NCBI RefSeq assembly: GCF_022179085.1 | Contig: NZ_BPQE01000027.1 | Span: forward strand, 1 to 64,000 | Length of the DNA stretch: 64,000 bases | Reading direction: 5' to 3' | Source of the DNA: Methylobacterium aerolatum | GTDB taxonomy: Bacteria; Pseudomonadota; Alphaproteobacteria; Rhizobiales; Beijerinckiaceae | Shown: one piece after another, positions 25,879 to 34,438 of the stretch | Layout: each line of letters begins with the position of its first letter | Position numbering within the stretch: the stretch's first letter is position 1 | Notes under the pieces: model-generated | Database searches by the model: none | The model's input: only the letters and a program-made list of their open reading frames with translations | Told to the model about the DNA's origin: nothing | Made by a program: the position numbers and the translations under genes

Positions 25879-26949
25879 ATGGCACGCATCACCCTGAGGC
25901 AGCTCCTCGACCACGCCGCCGAGCATGAGTACGGCGTGCCGGCCTTCAACCTGAACAACATGGAGCAGGGGCTCGCCATCATGGCGGCGGCCGACGCCAC
26001 CGACTCGCCGGTGATCCTGCAGGCGAGCCGCGGCGCCCGCGCCTACGCCAACGACATCGTGCTCGCCAAGCTGATCGACGGCCTCGTCGAGATCTACCCG
26101 CACATCCCGGTCTGCATGCACCTCGACCACGGGAACAACGAGGCGACCTGCGCCACCGCCATCCAGTACGGCTTCACCTCCGTGATGATGGACGGCTCGC
26201 TCAAGGCCGACGGCAAGACCCCGGCCGACTACAACTACAACGTCGAAATCACCCGCAACGTCACCAAGATGGCCCATTGGGCGGGCGTCTCGGTGGAGGG
26301 TGAACTCGGCGTGCTCGGCTCGCTGGAGAGCGGTCAGGGCGAGGCCGAGGACGGCCACGGCGCCGAGGGCACCCTCTCCCACGACCAGCTCCTCACCGAT
26401 CCGGAAGAGGCGGTGAAGTTCGTGGAGGCCACCAAGGTCGATGCCCTGGCAGTGGCCATGGGCACCAGCCACGGCGCCTACAAGTTCACCCGCCAGCCTG
26501 ACGGCGAGGTGCTGGCCATGAACGTGATCGAGGAGATCCACCGCCGCCTGCCGACGACCCACCTCGTCATGCACGGCTCGTCCTCGGTGCCGCAGGACCT
26601 GCAGGACATCATCAACCAGTACGGCGGCCAGATGAAGCCGACCTGGGGCGTGCCGGTGGAGGAGATCCAGCGCGGCATCAAGCACGGCGTGCGCAAGATC
26701 AACATCGACACCGACAACCGCATGGCGATGACCGGCCAGATCCGCAAGGTGCTGACCGAGAACCCCTCCGAGTTCGACCCGCGCAAGTACCTGAAGCCCG
26801 CCATGGACGCGATGACGAAGCTCTGCCGGCAGCGCTTCGAGGAGTTCAACACGGCGGGCCAGGGCTCGAAGATCCGCCCGATCTCCGTGGCGGAGATGGC
26901 CAAGCGCTATGCCAGCGGCTCCCTCGACCCGAAGATCGGGGCGCAGTAA
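25879..26949 (+). CDS. fba: Fructose-bisphosphate aldolase, class II
   Basis: A 356-residue zinc-dependent class II aldolase of the longer (CbbA-like) type. Zinc ligands and active-site blocks are visible: [54 protein letters not shown] and [13 protein letters not shown]. Together with gap and pgk it provides the lower glycolytic/gluconeogenic steps. A ribosome site GAGGTGGG precedes ATG 25879. A repeat separates it from pgk. Confidence 0.96.
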   Translation: MARITLRQLLDHAAEHEYGVPAFNLNNMEQGLAIMAAADATDSPVILQASRGARAYANDIVLAKLIDGLVEIYPHIPVCMHLDHGNNEATCATAIQYGFTSVMMDGSLKADGKTPADYNYNVEITRNVTKMAHWAGVSVEGELGVLGSLESGQGEAEDGHGAEGTLSHDQLLTDPEEAVKFVEATKVDALAVAMGTSHGAYKFTRQPDGEVLAMNVIEEIHRRLPTTHLVMHGSSSVPQDLQDIINQYGGQMKPTWGVPVEEIQRGIKHGVRKINIDTDNRMAMTGQIRKVLTENPSEFDPRKYLKPAMDAMTKLCRQRFEEFNTAGQGSKIRPISVAEMAKRYASGSLDPKIGAQ

Positions 26950-26985
26950 GCGGGAGCGGATTGTCCGCTTTCGATCCCAAGGCCC

Positions 26986-27639
26986 ATGGCTGAACAGCGT
27001 CTCGCCCTCCTCGGTCCCCACGGCCTCGATGCCGCGGGGGCCGAGTCCCTGTTGCCCGCCCTCGAGGCCGCCTGCGCGGCCGGCGACGTCGCGGCGGTGA
27101 TCCTCCGGCTCGCCGCGGCCGACGAGCGGAGCCTCGTCACCCTGGTGAAGAAGGCCGCCGCCATCACCCAGGCCCGGGAGGCCGCCCTGGTGATCGCGTG
27201 CCACGACTTCGCGGGGGACCTCGTGCAGGTCGCCGCCCGGGGCGGGGCCGACGGCGTGCACCGCGACAAGCCCCAGGATCCCGCCTCCGACCTCGGCGAC
27301 CTGCGCCGCCGCCTGAAGGACGGGCGCATCCTCGGCGCCGGGGGCTTGGAGGCGAAGCACAGCGCGATGGAGGCCGGCGAGGCCGGCGTCGACTACCTGC
27401 TGTTCGGCGGCCTCTACCCGGACGGCGTCGCCCCCGACCCGCAGACGGTGCGCGACCGCGCCGCGTGGTGGGCGGAGATCTTCGAGACGCCCTGCATCGC
27501 CGTGGCCTCCGCGGAGGCCGACCTTCCCGCCCTCGTCGCCACGGGGGCCGAGTTCGTCGGGCTGGAAAGCGCCCTTTGGGCCACCGACCCCGCCGCCGTG
27601 GGCCGGGCGCAGGCGCTCCTCGGAGACCTCGCGGCATGA
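26986..27639 (+). CDS. ThiE-like (thiamine phosphate synthase fold) protein, probably divergent
   Basis: A 217-residue TIM-barrel protein resembling thiamine phosphate synthase/TenI. The segments VIACHDFAGDLVQVAARGGADGVH and HSAMEAGEAGVDYLLFGG correspond to conserved ThiE blocks. However, the pyrophosphate-binding GxSxH motif reads GAGGLEAKH, and the usual LGQ after GVH is RDK. The catalytic role is therefore doubtful. A gene of this kind commonly follows fba in Rhizobiales. It overlaps the next gene by ATGA. Function unknown; a regulatory or alternative phosphate-ligand role is possible. Confidence 0.7.
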   Translation: MAEQRLALLGPHGLDAAGAESLLPALEAACAAGDVAAVILRLAAADERSLVTLVKKAAAITQAREAALVIACHDFAGDLVQVAARGGADGVHRDKPQDPASDLGDLRRRLKDGRILGAGGLEAKHSAMEAGEAGVDYLLFGGLYPDGVAPDPQTVRDRAAWWAEIFETPCIAVASAEADLPALVATGAEFVGLESALWATDPAAVGRAQALLGDLAA

Positions 27640-28661
27640 GGCGGCTGACCCTGGTCCTCGCGGGGCTGCTGCTCGTCTCCGGACCCGCCCGGGCGGTCCC
27701 CCCGGCCGATCCGAAGCCCGCCGATTCCAAGCCCGCCGCCCTCGAATCCAAAAAGATCTCGCGGGAATTGCCCACGCCCTACACGGGCAACTTCACCGGT
27801 GCCGCCGTGCCCCCGGCCTCGTCCCAGCCGCCGGACGTCGCCTACGGCGCCTACCAACGGGGGCAGTACATCACCGCCTTCCGGGAGGCGACGAAGCGGA
27901 TCGAGGCCAATCCGAAGGATGCGGCGGCGATGACTCTGCTCGGCGAACTCTACAACCAGGGGCTCGGCGTGCCCCAGAACCCCGTGAAGGCGGCCGAGTG
28001 GTACAAGGTGGCGGCGGGCTTGAGCGACCCGGCGGCCCTCTCCTCCCTCGGCCTCATGGCCCTCGACGGCCGGGGCATTCCCCGTGACCAGAAGGCGGGG
28101 CGGCGCTGGCTGGAGCAGGCGGCGGCCCTCGGCTCGCCCACCGCCGCCTACAACCTCGGCCTGATCCTCGTGGGCACCGGCAACGCCGCCGACGAGGCCG
28201 AGGCGGCCAAGCAGTTCCGCAAGGCGGCCGAGGCGGAGGTCGGTCCGGCGCAGCACGACCTCGGCGTGCTCTACCTCCAGGGCCGGGGCGTGCCCAAGGA
28301 CCCCACACAGGCGGCTTCCTGGTTCCGCCGGGCGGCGGATAACGGCGACCTCGCGGGCGAGGTCGAGTTCGCGATCCTGCTGTTCAACGGCACGGGCGTG
28401 ACCAAGGACGAGAAGGCCGCCGCGCGCTACTTCCTGCACGCCGCCCGCCGCGGCAACGCCATCGCCCAGAACCGGATCGCCCGGCTCTACGCCGCCGGGC
28501 GCGGCGTGCCGAAGAACCTCGTGGAGGCCGCCGCCTGGAACCTCGCCGCCGCCGGCCAGGGCCTGTCGGATGCGTGGCTGGACCAAGCCGTGACCGGCCT
28601 CACCAAGGACGAGAAGGTCCGGGCGGAGCGGCTGGGCAACGACCGGGCCGAGCCGCAATAG
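27636..28661 (+). CDS. Secreted Sel1-repeat (TPR-like) protein
   Basis: A 341-residue protein with an N-terminal signal peptide (MRRLTLVLAGLLLVSGPARA) and a Pro/Lys-rich linker, then about six Sel1 repeats, for example LGELYNQGLGVPQNPVKAAE, LGLMALDGRGIPRDQKAGRR and LGVLYLQGRGVPKDPTQAAS. Sel1 repeats form helical scaffolds for protein interactions, here presumably in the periplasm. It overlaps the ThiE-like gene by four bases and ends the gap-pgk-fba group. The partner is unknown. Confidence 0.85.
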   Translation: MRRLTLVLAGLLLVSGPARAVPPADPKPADSKPAALESKKISRELPTPYTGNFTGAAVPPASSQPPDVAYGAYQRGQYITAFREATKRIEANPKDAAAMTLLGELYNQGLGVPQNPVKAAEWYKVAAGLSDPAALSSLGLMALDGRGIPRDQKAGRRWLEQAAALGSPTAAYNLGLILVGTGNAADEAEAAKQFRKAAEAEVGPAQHDLGVLYLQGRGVPKDPTQAASWFRRAADNGDLAGEVEFAILLFNGTGVTKDEKAAARYFLHAARRGNAIAQNRIARLYAAGRGVPKNLVEAAAWNLAAAGQGLSDAWLDQAVTGLTKDEKVRAERLGNDRAEPQ

Positions 28662-28727
28662 GGTTTTCTTCGAGCGGCACCCGTCTTTGCTCGCAAGGAC
28701 GGCGAGGCTTGGACGGGGTCGTCGCGG

Positions 28728-28753
28728 CCCTCTCCGCGCAGGCGGGGAGAGGG
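28728..28753. terminator. Hairpin between convergent genes
   Basis: CCCTCTCC (28728 onward) pairs with GGAGAGGG (ending at 28753) in the gap between the Sel1-repeat gene and mfd, which converge. It is related to the family 1 repeats. A fragment of family 2 (gtctttgctcgcaaggacgg) lies at about 28683. It may serve as a two-way RNA end. Confidence 0.45.
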
Positions 28754-28761
28754 AACCCCCC

Positions 28762-31700
28762 TCACGCCGCCTTCTTCCCCGCCCGTTGGGCGATTTTCAC
28801 GAGGCTGCGCAGCACCTCCGTCGCCGTCTTGAGGCGGGCCTGGACCGAGGGCAGTTCGCGCACGAAGACCACGCTCATGTCCGGCCGCACCTTCGCGAAG
28901 GAGGCCTGCTCGGCAACGTAGGCGACGAGGCCCGTCGGGTTGGCGTAGGACCGGTCGCGGAAGTGGACGACGACGCCCTTCGGCCCCGCCTCGACCTTCT
29001 CGACGTTGGCCTTGAGGCACAGGATCTTGATCGTGCCGATCTTCAGGAGCTGCTCCACCTCCGGCGGCAGGGGACCGAACCGGTCGATCATCTCGGCGCC
29101 GAAGACGTCCATCTCGGCGTCGTCCTGGATCGTGGCGAGCCGCCGGTAGAGGCCGAGGCGGACCGAGAGGTCCTCCACATACGTCTCCGGGATGGTGACG
29201 GGGGCGCCGAGCGCGATGGTGGGCGACCACGCCTCCTCCGGCACGTCCTCGATGCCCGCCTTCAGGGCGGTGACCGCATCCTCCAGCATCTGCTGGTAGA
29301 GTTCGTAGCCGACCTCCTTGATGTGGCCGGACTGGGCATCGCCCAAGAGGTTGCCCGCGCCGCGGATGTCGAGATCGTGGCTCGCGAGCTGGAAGCCCGC
29401 GCCCAGGGTATCGAGGCCCTGCAGCACCTTGAGCCGCTGCTCGGCCTGCGGGGTGAGCTGCCGCCCGGCCGGTGTCGTGAACAGGGCATAGGCCCGCGCC
29501 TTCGAGCGCCCGACGCGCCCCCGCAGCTGGTAGAGCTGGGCGAGGCCGAACATATCCGCCCGGTGGACGATGAGCGTGTTGGCGGTGGGGATGTCGAGGC
29601 CCGATTCCACGATGGTCGTCGAGAGCAGCACGTCGAACTTGCCCTCGTAGAAGGCGGTCATCACGTCTTCGAGCTGCCCCGCCGCCATCTGGCCGTGGGC
29701 CACCGCGACCTTGATCTCCGGCATCTCCGCGTCGAGGAATTTCTTGACCTCCGCCAGATCCTCGATGCGCGGCACCACGTAGAAGGATTGGCCCCCGCGG
29801 TAGCGCTCGCGCAGCAGCGCCTCGCGGATCGAGAGCGGATCGAAGGGCGTGATGAAGGTGCGGACCACCAGCCGGTCCACCGGCGGGGTCGCGATGATCG
29901 AGAGCTCGCGCACCCCGGTCATGGCGAGTTGCAGGGTGCGCGGGATCGGCGTCGCCGAGAGGGTCAGCACGTGGACATCCGCTTGGAGCGCCTTCAGCCG
30001 CTCCTTGTGGGAGACGCCGAAATGCTGCTCCTCGTCCACGATCAGCAGGCCGAGATCCTTGAAGGCGATGTTTTTCGCGAGCAAGGCGTGCGTGCCCACC
30101 ACGATATCCACGGTGCCCGCCGCCAGTCCGGCGCGGGTCTGCTTCATGTCCCCCGCCGAGACGAAGCGGGAGAGCTGGGCCACCTGGATGGGGAGACCCT
30201 TGAAGCGCTCGGCGAAGGTCCGGTAGTGCTGGCGGGCGAGCAGCGTCGTCGGCACGATCACCGCCACCTGCTTGCCGGCGATGGCCCCGGCGAAGGCGGC
30301 CCGCAGCGCCACTTCGGTCTTGCCGAAGCCGACATCGCCGCAGACCAGCCGGTCCATCGGGCGGCCGGCGTTCAGGTCGTCGAGCACGGCGTCGATGGCG
30401 TTCGCCTGATCCTCCGTCTCCTCGAAGGGGAAGCGCGCGGCGAATTCCTCGTAGAGACCCTCCGGCGGCTTCAACAGCGGCGCCTTCTTCACGAAGCGCT
30501 GCGCCGCGATCTTGATGAGTTCGCCCGCCATCTCGAGGATGCGGCGCTTCATCTTGGCCTTGCGGGCCTGCCACGCGCCGCCACCCAGCCGGTCCAGGGC
30601 GACTTCCGAGTCCTCCGAGCCGTAGCGGGTGAGAAGCTCGATGTTCTCCACCGGCAGGAGCAATTGCCCGCCGGTATATTGCAGTTCGAGGCAATCGTGC
30701 GGGGCGCCCGCCGCGTGGATGGTCTTGAGGCCGATGAAGCGGCCGATGCCGTGGTCGGCGTGGACCACGAGGTCGCCGGTCTGGAGGGCCTGGACCTCCA
30801 GGATCACGTCCTGCGGGCGCTTGGCCTTGCGCTTCTGGCGCACCAGCCGGTCGCCGAGGATGTCGCCCTCGGACACGACCGCGAGTTCGCCGACGGTGAA
30901 GCCGGCCTCCAGCCCCCACACCGCCACCGCCACGTCGGTGCCGCGCTTCAGCGCGTAGACGTCCGCGAGCCGCGTGATCGCCACGGGCTTCTTCAGGCCG
31001 TGGTCGGAGAGCACGCCGCAGAGCCGGTCGCGGGAGCCGTCGGACCAGGATCCGAGGATCACGTGATGACCGGATCCCTGAAGGTCGCGGATATGGGCCA
31101 CCGCCGCGTCGAACACGCTGGCGGCCTCGTCCGCCCGCTCGGGGGCGAAGCTCCGGCCGGGCTTGGCGCCGCAATCGATGACGGCGCGCTCGGGCGAGTC
31201 CGGCTGGTCGAAGGGCGTCATCCGCGCGACCGTCGCGGTGGCCAAGCGCTCCTTCACCTCGTTGGGCGTGAGGTAGAGGGCGCGGGGCGGCAGGGGCTTG
31301 TAGGGCGCCACGCCCGCCTGCGGCTGTTTCAGGGCCGTCTCGCGGGCCTGATAGTAGTCCTGCACCAGGGCGATGCGCTCGGAGGCCGCCTCCTCCACCT
31401 GCGGATCGAGGAGGAGCGGCACCCCGGCGAGGTAGTCGAACAGCGTGTCGAGGCCGTCGTAGAACAGCGGCATCCAGTGTTCGAGGCCGGCATAGCGGCG
31501 GCCTTCGCTCACGGTCTCGTAGAGGCGGTCGTCGCGGGTCGCCGCGCCGAAGCTCTGGATGTAGTTCTGCCGGAAGCGCCGGATCGTCTCGGTGGTGAGC
31601 TGCACCTCGCTCATCGGCACGAGGTCGAGGGAGCGGAGCTGCCCGGTGGTGCGCTGCGTCTCGGGATCGAAGGCGCGGATCGATTCCAGCGTGTCGCCGA

Positions 31701-32376
31701 AGAAGTCGAGGCGGATCGGCGCGGGCAGGCCCGGCGGCGACAGGTCGAGGATGCCGCCGCGCACGGCGTACTCCCCGGTATCGCGGACGGTGCCGGTGCG
31801 CAGGAAGCCGTTCGCCTCCACCCAGGCGACGATCCCGTCCATCGCCACGGCGTTGCCCACCGCCGCCGAGAAGGTCTCGCGGGCGATGTGGGCCTTGGGC
31901 GGCACCCGCTGCACCAGGGCGTTGATGGTGGTGCAGAGGATGCGCGGTCGCTCCTCCGAGGAGCGCGTCCGGGCGAGGCGGGCGAGCGCCGTCACCCGCT
32001 GCGCCGCGACGCCGGTCGTGGGCGAGACCCGGTCGTAGGGCTGGCAGTCCCAGGCGGGCAGGGTCATCACGTCGAGTTCGGGGGCGGCGAAGCCGAGCGC
32101 CGCCTGGAACGAGGCCGAGCGGCCGGAATCGCGGGCCACGTGGACCAGCACCGCCGGACCCTTCGAGTCCGGCGCGAGCGCGCGGGCGAGGTCGGCCGCC
32201 ACCACGGCGTCGAACCCTTCGGGCACGCCCGCGAGGGTGGGGCTGTCGCCGCGCTTGAGCGCCTCCATGGCCTTGGCGAGGGCCGAGGATTTCGGCAGGG
32301 CGAAGCGGGCGGCCTGCGGCTTGCCCGCAGGGGTGTTCACCGCCGGGGCTTGCGGCTTCGGGTGTGGCTTGGCCAT
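28762..32376 (-). CDS. mfd: Transcription-repair coupling factor Mfd
   Basis: A 1204-residue DNA translocase that removes stalled RNA polymerase and recruits UvrA. The N-terminal third resembles the UvrB-homology module. The RNA-polymerase interaction (CarD-like) domain starts at LQTGDLVVHADHGIGRFIG. The motor has Walker A in CGDVGFGKTEVALR (about residue 677), the DEEQ box in LIVDEEQHFG (about 779), SATPIPRTLQ, and the helicase motif VATPPVDRLVV nearby. The C-terminal TRCF domain (IPETYVEDLSVRLGLYRRLA) is present. The length is normal. Confidence 0.96.
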   Translation of the reverse strand: MAKPHPKPQAPAVNTPAGKPQAARFALPKSSALAKAMEALKRGDSPTLAGVPEGFDAVVAADLARALAPDSKGPAVLVHVARDSGRSASFQAALGFAAPELDVMTLPAWDCQPYDRVSPTTGVAAQRVTALARLARTRSSEERPRILCTTINALVQRVPPKAHIARETFSAAVGNAVAMDGIVAWVEANGFLRTGTVRDTGEYAVRGGILDLSPPGLPAPIRLDFFGDTLESIRAFDPETQRTTGQLRSLDLVPMSEVQLTTETIRRFRQNYIQSFGAATRDDRLYETVSEGRRYAGLEHWMPLFYDGLDTLFDYLAGVPLLLDPQVEEAASERIALVQDYYQARETALKQPQAGVAPYKPLPPRALYLTPNEVKERLATATVARMTPFDQPDSPERAVIDCGAKPGRSFAPERADEAASVFDAAVAHIRDLQGSGHHVILGSWSDGSRDRLCGVLSDHGLKKPVAITRLADVYALKRGTDVAVAVWGLEAGFTVGELAVVSEGDILGDRLVRQKRKAKRPQDVILEVQALQTGDLVVHADHGIGRFIGLKTIHAAGAPHDCLELQYTGGQLLLPVENIELLTRYGSEDSEVALDRLGGGAWQARKAKMKRRILEMAGELIKIAAQRFVKKAPLLKPPEGLYEEFAARFPFEETEDQANAIDAVLDDLNAGRPMDRLVCGDVGFGKTEVALRAAFAGAIAGKQVAVIVPTTLLARQHYRTFAERFKGLPIQVAQLSRFVSAGDMKQTRAGLAAGTVDIVVGTHALLAKNIAFKDLGLLIVDEEQHFGVSHKERLKALQADVHVLTLSATPIPRTLQLAMTGVRELSIIATPPVDRLVVRTFITPFDPLSIREALLRERYRGGQSFYVVPRIEDLAEVKKFLDAEMPEIKVAVAHGQMAAGQLEDVMTAFYEGKFDVLLSTTIVESGLDIPTANTLIVHRADMFGLAQLYQLRGRVGRSKARAYALFTTPAGRQLTPQAEQRLKVLQGLDTLGAGFQLASHDLDIRGAGNLLGDAQSGHIKEVGYELYQQMLEDAVTALKAGIEDVPEEAWSPTIALGAPVTIPETYVEDLSVRLGLYRRLATIQDDAEMDVFGAEMIDRFGPLPPEVEQLLKIGTIKILCLKANVEKVEAGPKGVVVHFRDRSYANPTGLVAYVAEQASFAKVRPDMSVVFVRELPSVQARLKTATEVLRSLVKIAQRAGKKAA

Positions 32377-32487
32377 CGGGGCTCGTTCGCGGGATGTCCG
32401 TCCGCCGGGGCGGAGTCCATGAGATGGGCGGGCGTTAACCCATCGCGGGGCGGCGATCCAGGGTTCCCGCCGCGGCGCGGCCGTGCG

Positions 32488-33513
32488 TCAGCCCGCCGTC
32501 AGCCCGTCCTGCGCCTTCCGGTAGGCCCGGCCGTGCTGGCGGTAGCCCTCGACGATCCGCAGCATCATCGTCCGGCGCTCGGCGTCGAGGGGGGCGAGGA
32601 TGCGGGCGGGGCGGCCGCCCCAGAGGTGGCCGGAGGCGAGGATCTGGCCGGGATCGGTGGTCGATCCCGCCGCCAGCATCACGTCGTCGGCGATCAGCGT
32701 GCCCGGCGCCACGGTCGCGCCGATGCCGATGAGGGAGCGCGCGCCGATACGGCAATCGCCGATGCGGACGTTGTGGGCGACGGTGGTGTCCCGGCCGATG
32801 ATCACGCCCTCGCCGCGGGTGCGGATGACGGTGTTGTCCTGGATGTTGGTGTCGGCGCCGATCACGATCGGGCCCGCCTCGGCCTCCAGGGCGCAGCAGA
32901 ACAGCACGCTCGCCCCCGCCCCGAGGCCGACCCGGCCGCGCAACCGGGCGGTGCGGGCGATGAACACGTCGGGATCGAGGTCCGAGACCGGCTCCGCCTC
33001 CGGGCCGATTCCCTCGGTTCCGCCCTCGCGCAGGCGCTCCGCCCGCTCGGCGACCTCGCCCTGCCCGACGGGCCGCACGGCCCGCGCCGGGCTGCCGGCA
33101 TAGGCGAAGCCGCCCGCCAGCTCCGCCCGGGGGAACACCGTCGCCCCGGCCTCGATGATGGCCCCGTCCCCGACGCTGGCCTCGTCGAGGATCACCACGT
33201 CGTCCTCGACCACCACGTCCGAACCCAGGGTGCAGGCGTGGAGCACGCTGTTGCGGCCCACCGTCACCCGGTCGCCGCAGGTGGTCCCCTGGCCGAAGGT
33301 GGCGATGTGGACGGTGGAGCGGTGGCCGAGCCAGAACCGGTCGCCAAGGATGACCGGCTGCCCGTCCGCGCGGATCACCGCCGCGTCGCCGAGCCACGCC
33401 TGCGCCCCGATCCGCACCGCGCCGATCACCGTGCTGTCGCGGCCGCACCAGACCGGGCGGGCCGAGAATTCGGGCACATGACCATCGTGCGGCAGGGTCA
33501 ACTCGGGGTTCAT
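32488..33513 (-). CDS. Duplicated gamma-carbonic-anhydrase-fold (hexapeptide) protein
   Basis: A 341-residue left-handed beta-helix protein made of two gamma-carbonic-anhydrase-like halves (about 15-150 and 182-310), each ending in a GSPAR/GRPAR motif. The half-1 metal-site positions are His69, Arg87 and His92 (STVHI, TVGRNSVLH). The half-2 positions are Arg231, His247 and Gly252 (NTVIR, TVAHNVRIG). Each half thus lacks what the other keeps. In the family the metal is shared between subunits, so one complete site could form at the half-1/half-2 interface. It could equally be a non-catalytic scaffold or an acetyltransferase-like protein. It lies downstream of the divergent moaE region and upstream of mfd. 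Confidence 0.8.
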   Translation of the reverse strand: MNPELTLPHDGHVPEFSARPVWCGRDSTVIGAVRIGAQAWLGDAAVIRADGQPVILGDRFWLGHRSTVHIATFGQGTTCGDRVTVGRNSVLHACTLGSDVVVEDDVVILDEASVGDGAIIEAGATVFPRAELAGGFAYAGSPARAVRPVGQGEVAERAERLREGGTEGIGPEAEPVSDLDPDVFIARTARLRGRVGLGAGASVLFCCALEAEAGPIVIGADTNIQDNTVIRTRGEGVIIGRDTTVAHNVRIGDCRIGARSLIGIGATVAPGTLIADDVMLAAGSTTDPGQILASGHLWGGRPARILAPLDAERRTMMLRIVEGYRQHGRAYRKAQDGLTAG

Positions 33514-33689
33514 CGCGGGCTTATCGCCTCCGTGGTGCGGGCACGACGATCGGTCTATGCGGTGCCGGACCGTGCCCCTGCGTGCCATATAGGGCGGATC
33601 CGGGACAACCGGTGGCCCCCGATGGGACCGCGGCTCCACGGGCGAGCGGGCGGAGCCGGACAGTGGAGAGCGACGACGTGGACCGCGTG

Positions 33690-34157
33690 ATGGCCGCCCC
33701 GAGCGTGTCGATCCAGGCAGACCCCTTCGATTCCGCCGCCGAGGTGGCGCGGATCACCGCGGCCCATCCCGGCCGGATCGGCGCGGTCGTGACCTTCGCG
33801 GGGCTCTGCCGAGACGAATCCGGCCGCCTCGCCGCCCTCGAACTGGAGCATTATCCCGGCATGGCCGAGGCCGAGATCGCGCGCGTGGCCGGAGAGGCCG
33901 CCGCGCGCTGGCCCCTTCAGGCGGTGCGGGTGATACACCGGCACGGACTGATGGCACCGGGCGACGGCATCGTGCTCGTCGTCACCGCCTCCAGCCACCG
34001 CGTCGCCGCCTTCGAGGCCGCGAGTTTCCTGATGGACTACCTCAAGACGCGGGCACCCTTCTGGAAGCGGGAGCACCTGTCCGACGGCAGCGTCGGCGGC
34101 TGGGTCGAGGCGACCGCCGCCGACGACGCGGCGGCGGAGAAATGGGCCGGCGGCTGA
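33690..34157 (+). CDS. moaE: Molybdopterin synthase catalytic subunit MoaE
   Basis: A 155-residue MoaE that converts cyclic pyranopterin monophosphate to molybdopterin using thiocarboxylated MoaD. Motifs are GAVVTFAGLCRDES, LELEHYPGMAEAEI, HRHGLMAPGD and the catalytic lysine region LKTRAPFWKRE. ATG 33690 gives a typical N-terminus (SVSIQADPFD); a GTG at 33663 is also in frame. The partner moaD is not in the window, so the synthase is encoded at split loci. Confidence 0.92.
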   Translation: MAAPSVSIQADPFDSAAEVARITAAHPGRIGAVVTFAGLCRDESGRLAALELEHYPGMAEAEIARVAGEAAARWPLQAVRVIHRHGLMAPGDGIVLVVTASSHRVAAFEAASFLMDYLKTRAPFWKREHLSDGSVGGWVEATAADDAAAEKWAGG

Positions 34158-34168
34158 GGGGCGCCGCC

Positions 34169-34309
34169 TCAGTGGATCAGCGCGGTGAGCACCAGCGCGA
34201 CGAGGCCGCCCACCGCCGCGATGCCGAGGATGACGACGCTGCTCAGCTGATCCCCCGAATCGACCGTGTGGCCAAGGGAGTGGGCGTGCGGGTTGCCGTG
34301 GAAATCCAT
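34169..34309 (-). CDS. Small single-pass membrane protein
   Basis: A 46-residue protein: a polar, His-containing N-terminus (MDFHGNPHAHSLGHTVDSGD) followed by one transmembrane helix (VVILGIAAVGGLVALVLTAL) and a final Ile-His. AAGGA lies about 8 bases before ATG 34309. It converges with moaE and diverges from the transporter gene. The four His residues before the helix could bind metal, but this is speculative. No family is known to me. Confidence 0.55.
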   Translation of the reverse strand: MDFHGNPHAHSLGHTVDSGDQLSSVVILGIAAVGGLVALVLTALIH

Positions 34310-34438
34310 GGAGGGTGTCCTTGCCTGTCGGGATCGACCCCGGCTCAACGCGCCTCCCGGCAAATCGTCGCCTGCCGGGGTTGACCCGGCGGGCCGGGCG
34401 GCGTTCCAGGGGCGGCCCTTCCGGCGCCCGAGGCTCCC

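Noticed and set aside
24049-27360. A frame of 1103 codons on the minus strand across gap-pgk-fba
   Set aside because: It lies opposite three well-conserved genes and reads as low-complexity His/Gly/Arg/Leu sequence without any motif.
28687-33690. A 1667-codon plus-strand frame opposite mfd
   Set aside because: mfd is unmistakable on the other strand; this frame is a by-product of GC-rich third positions.
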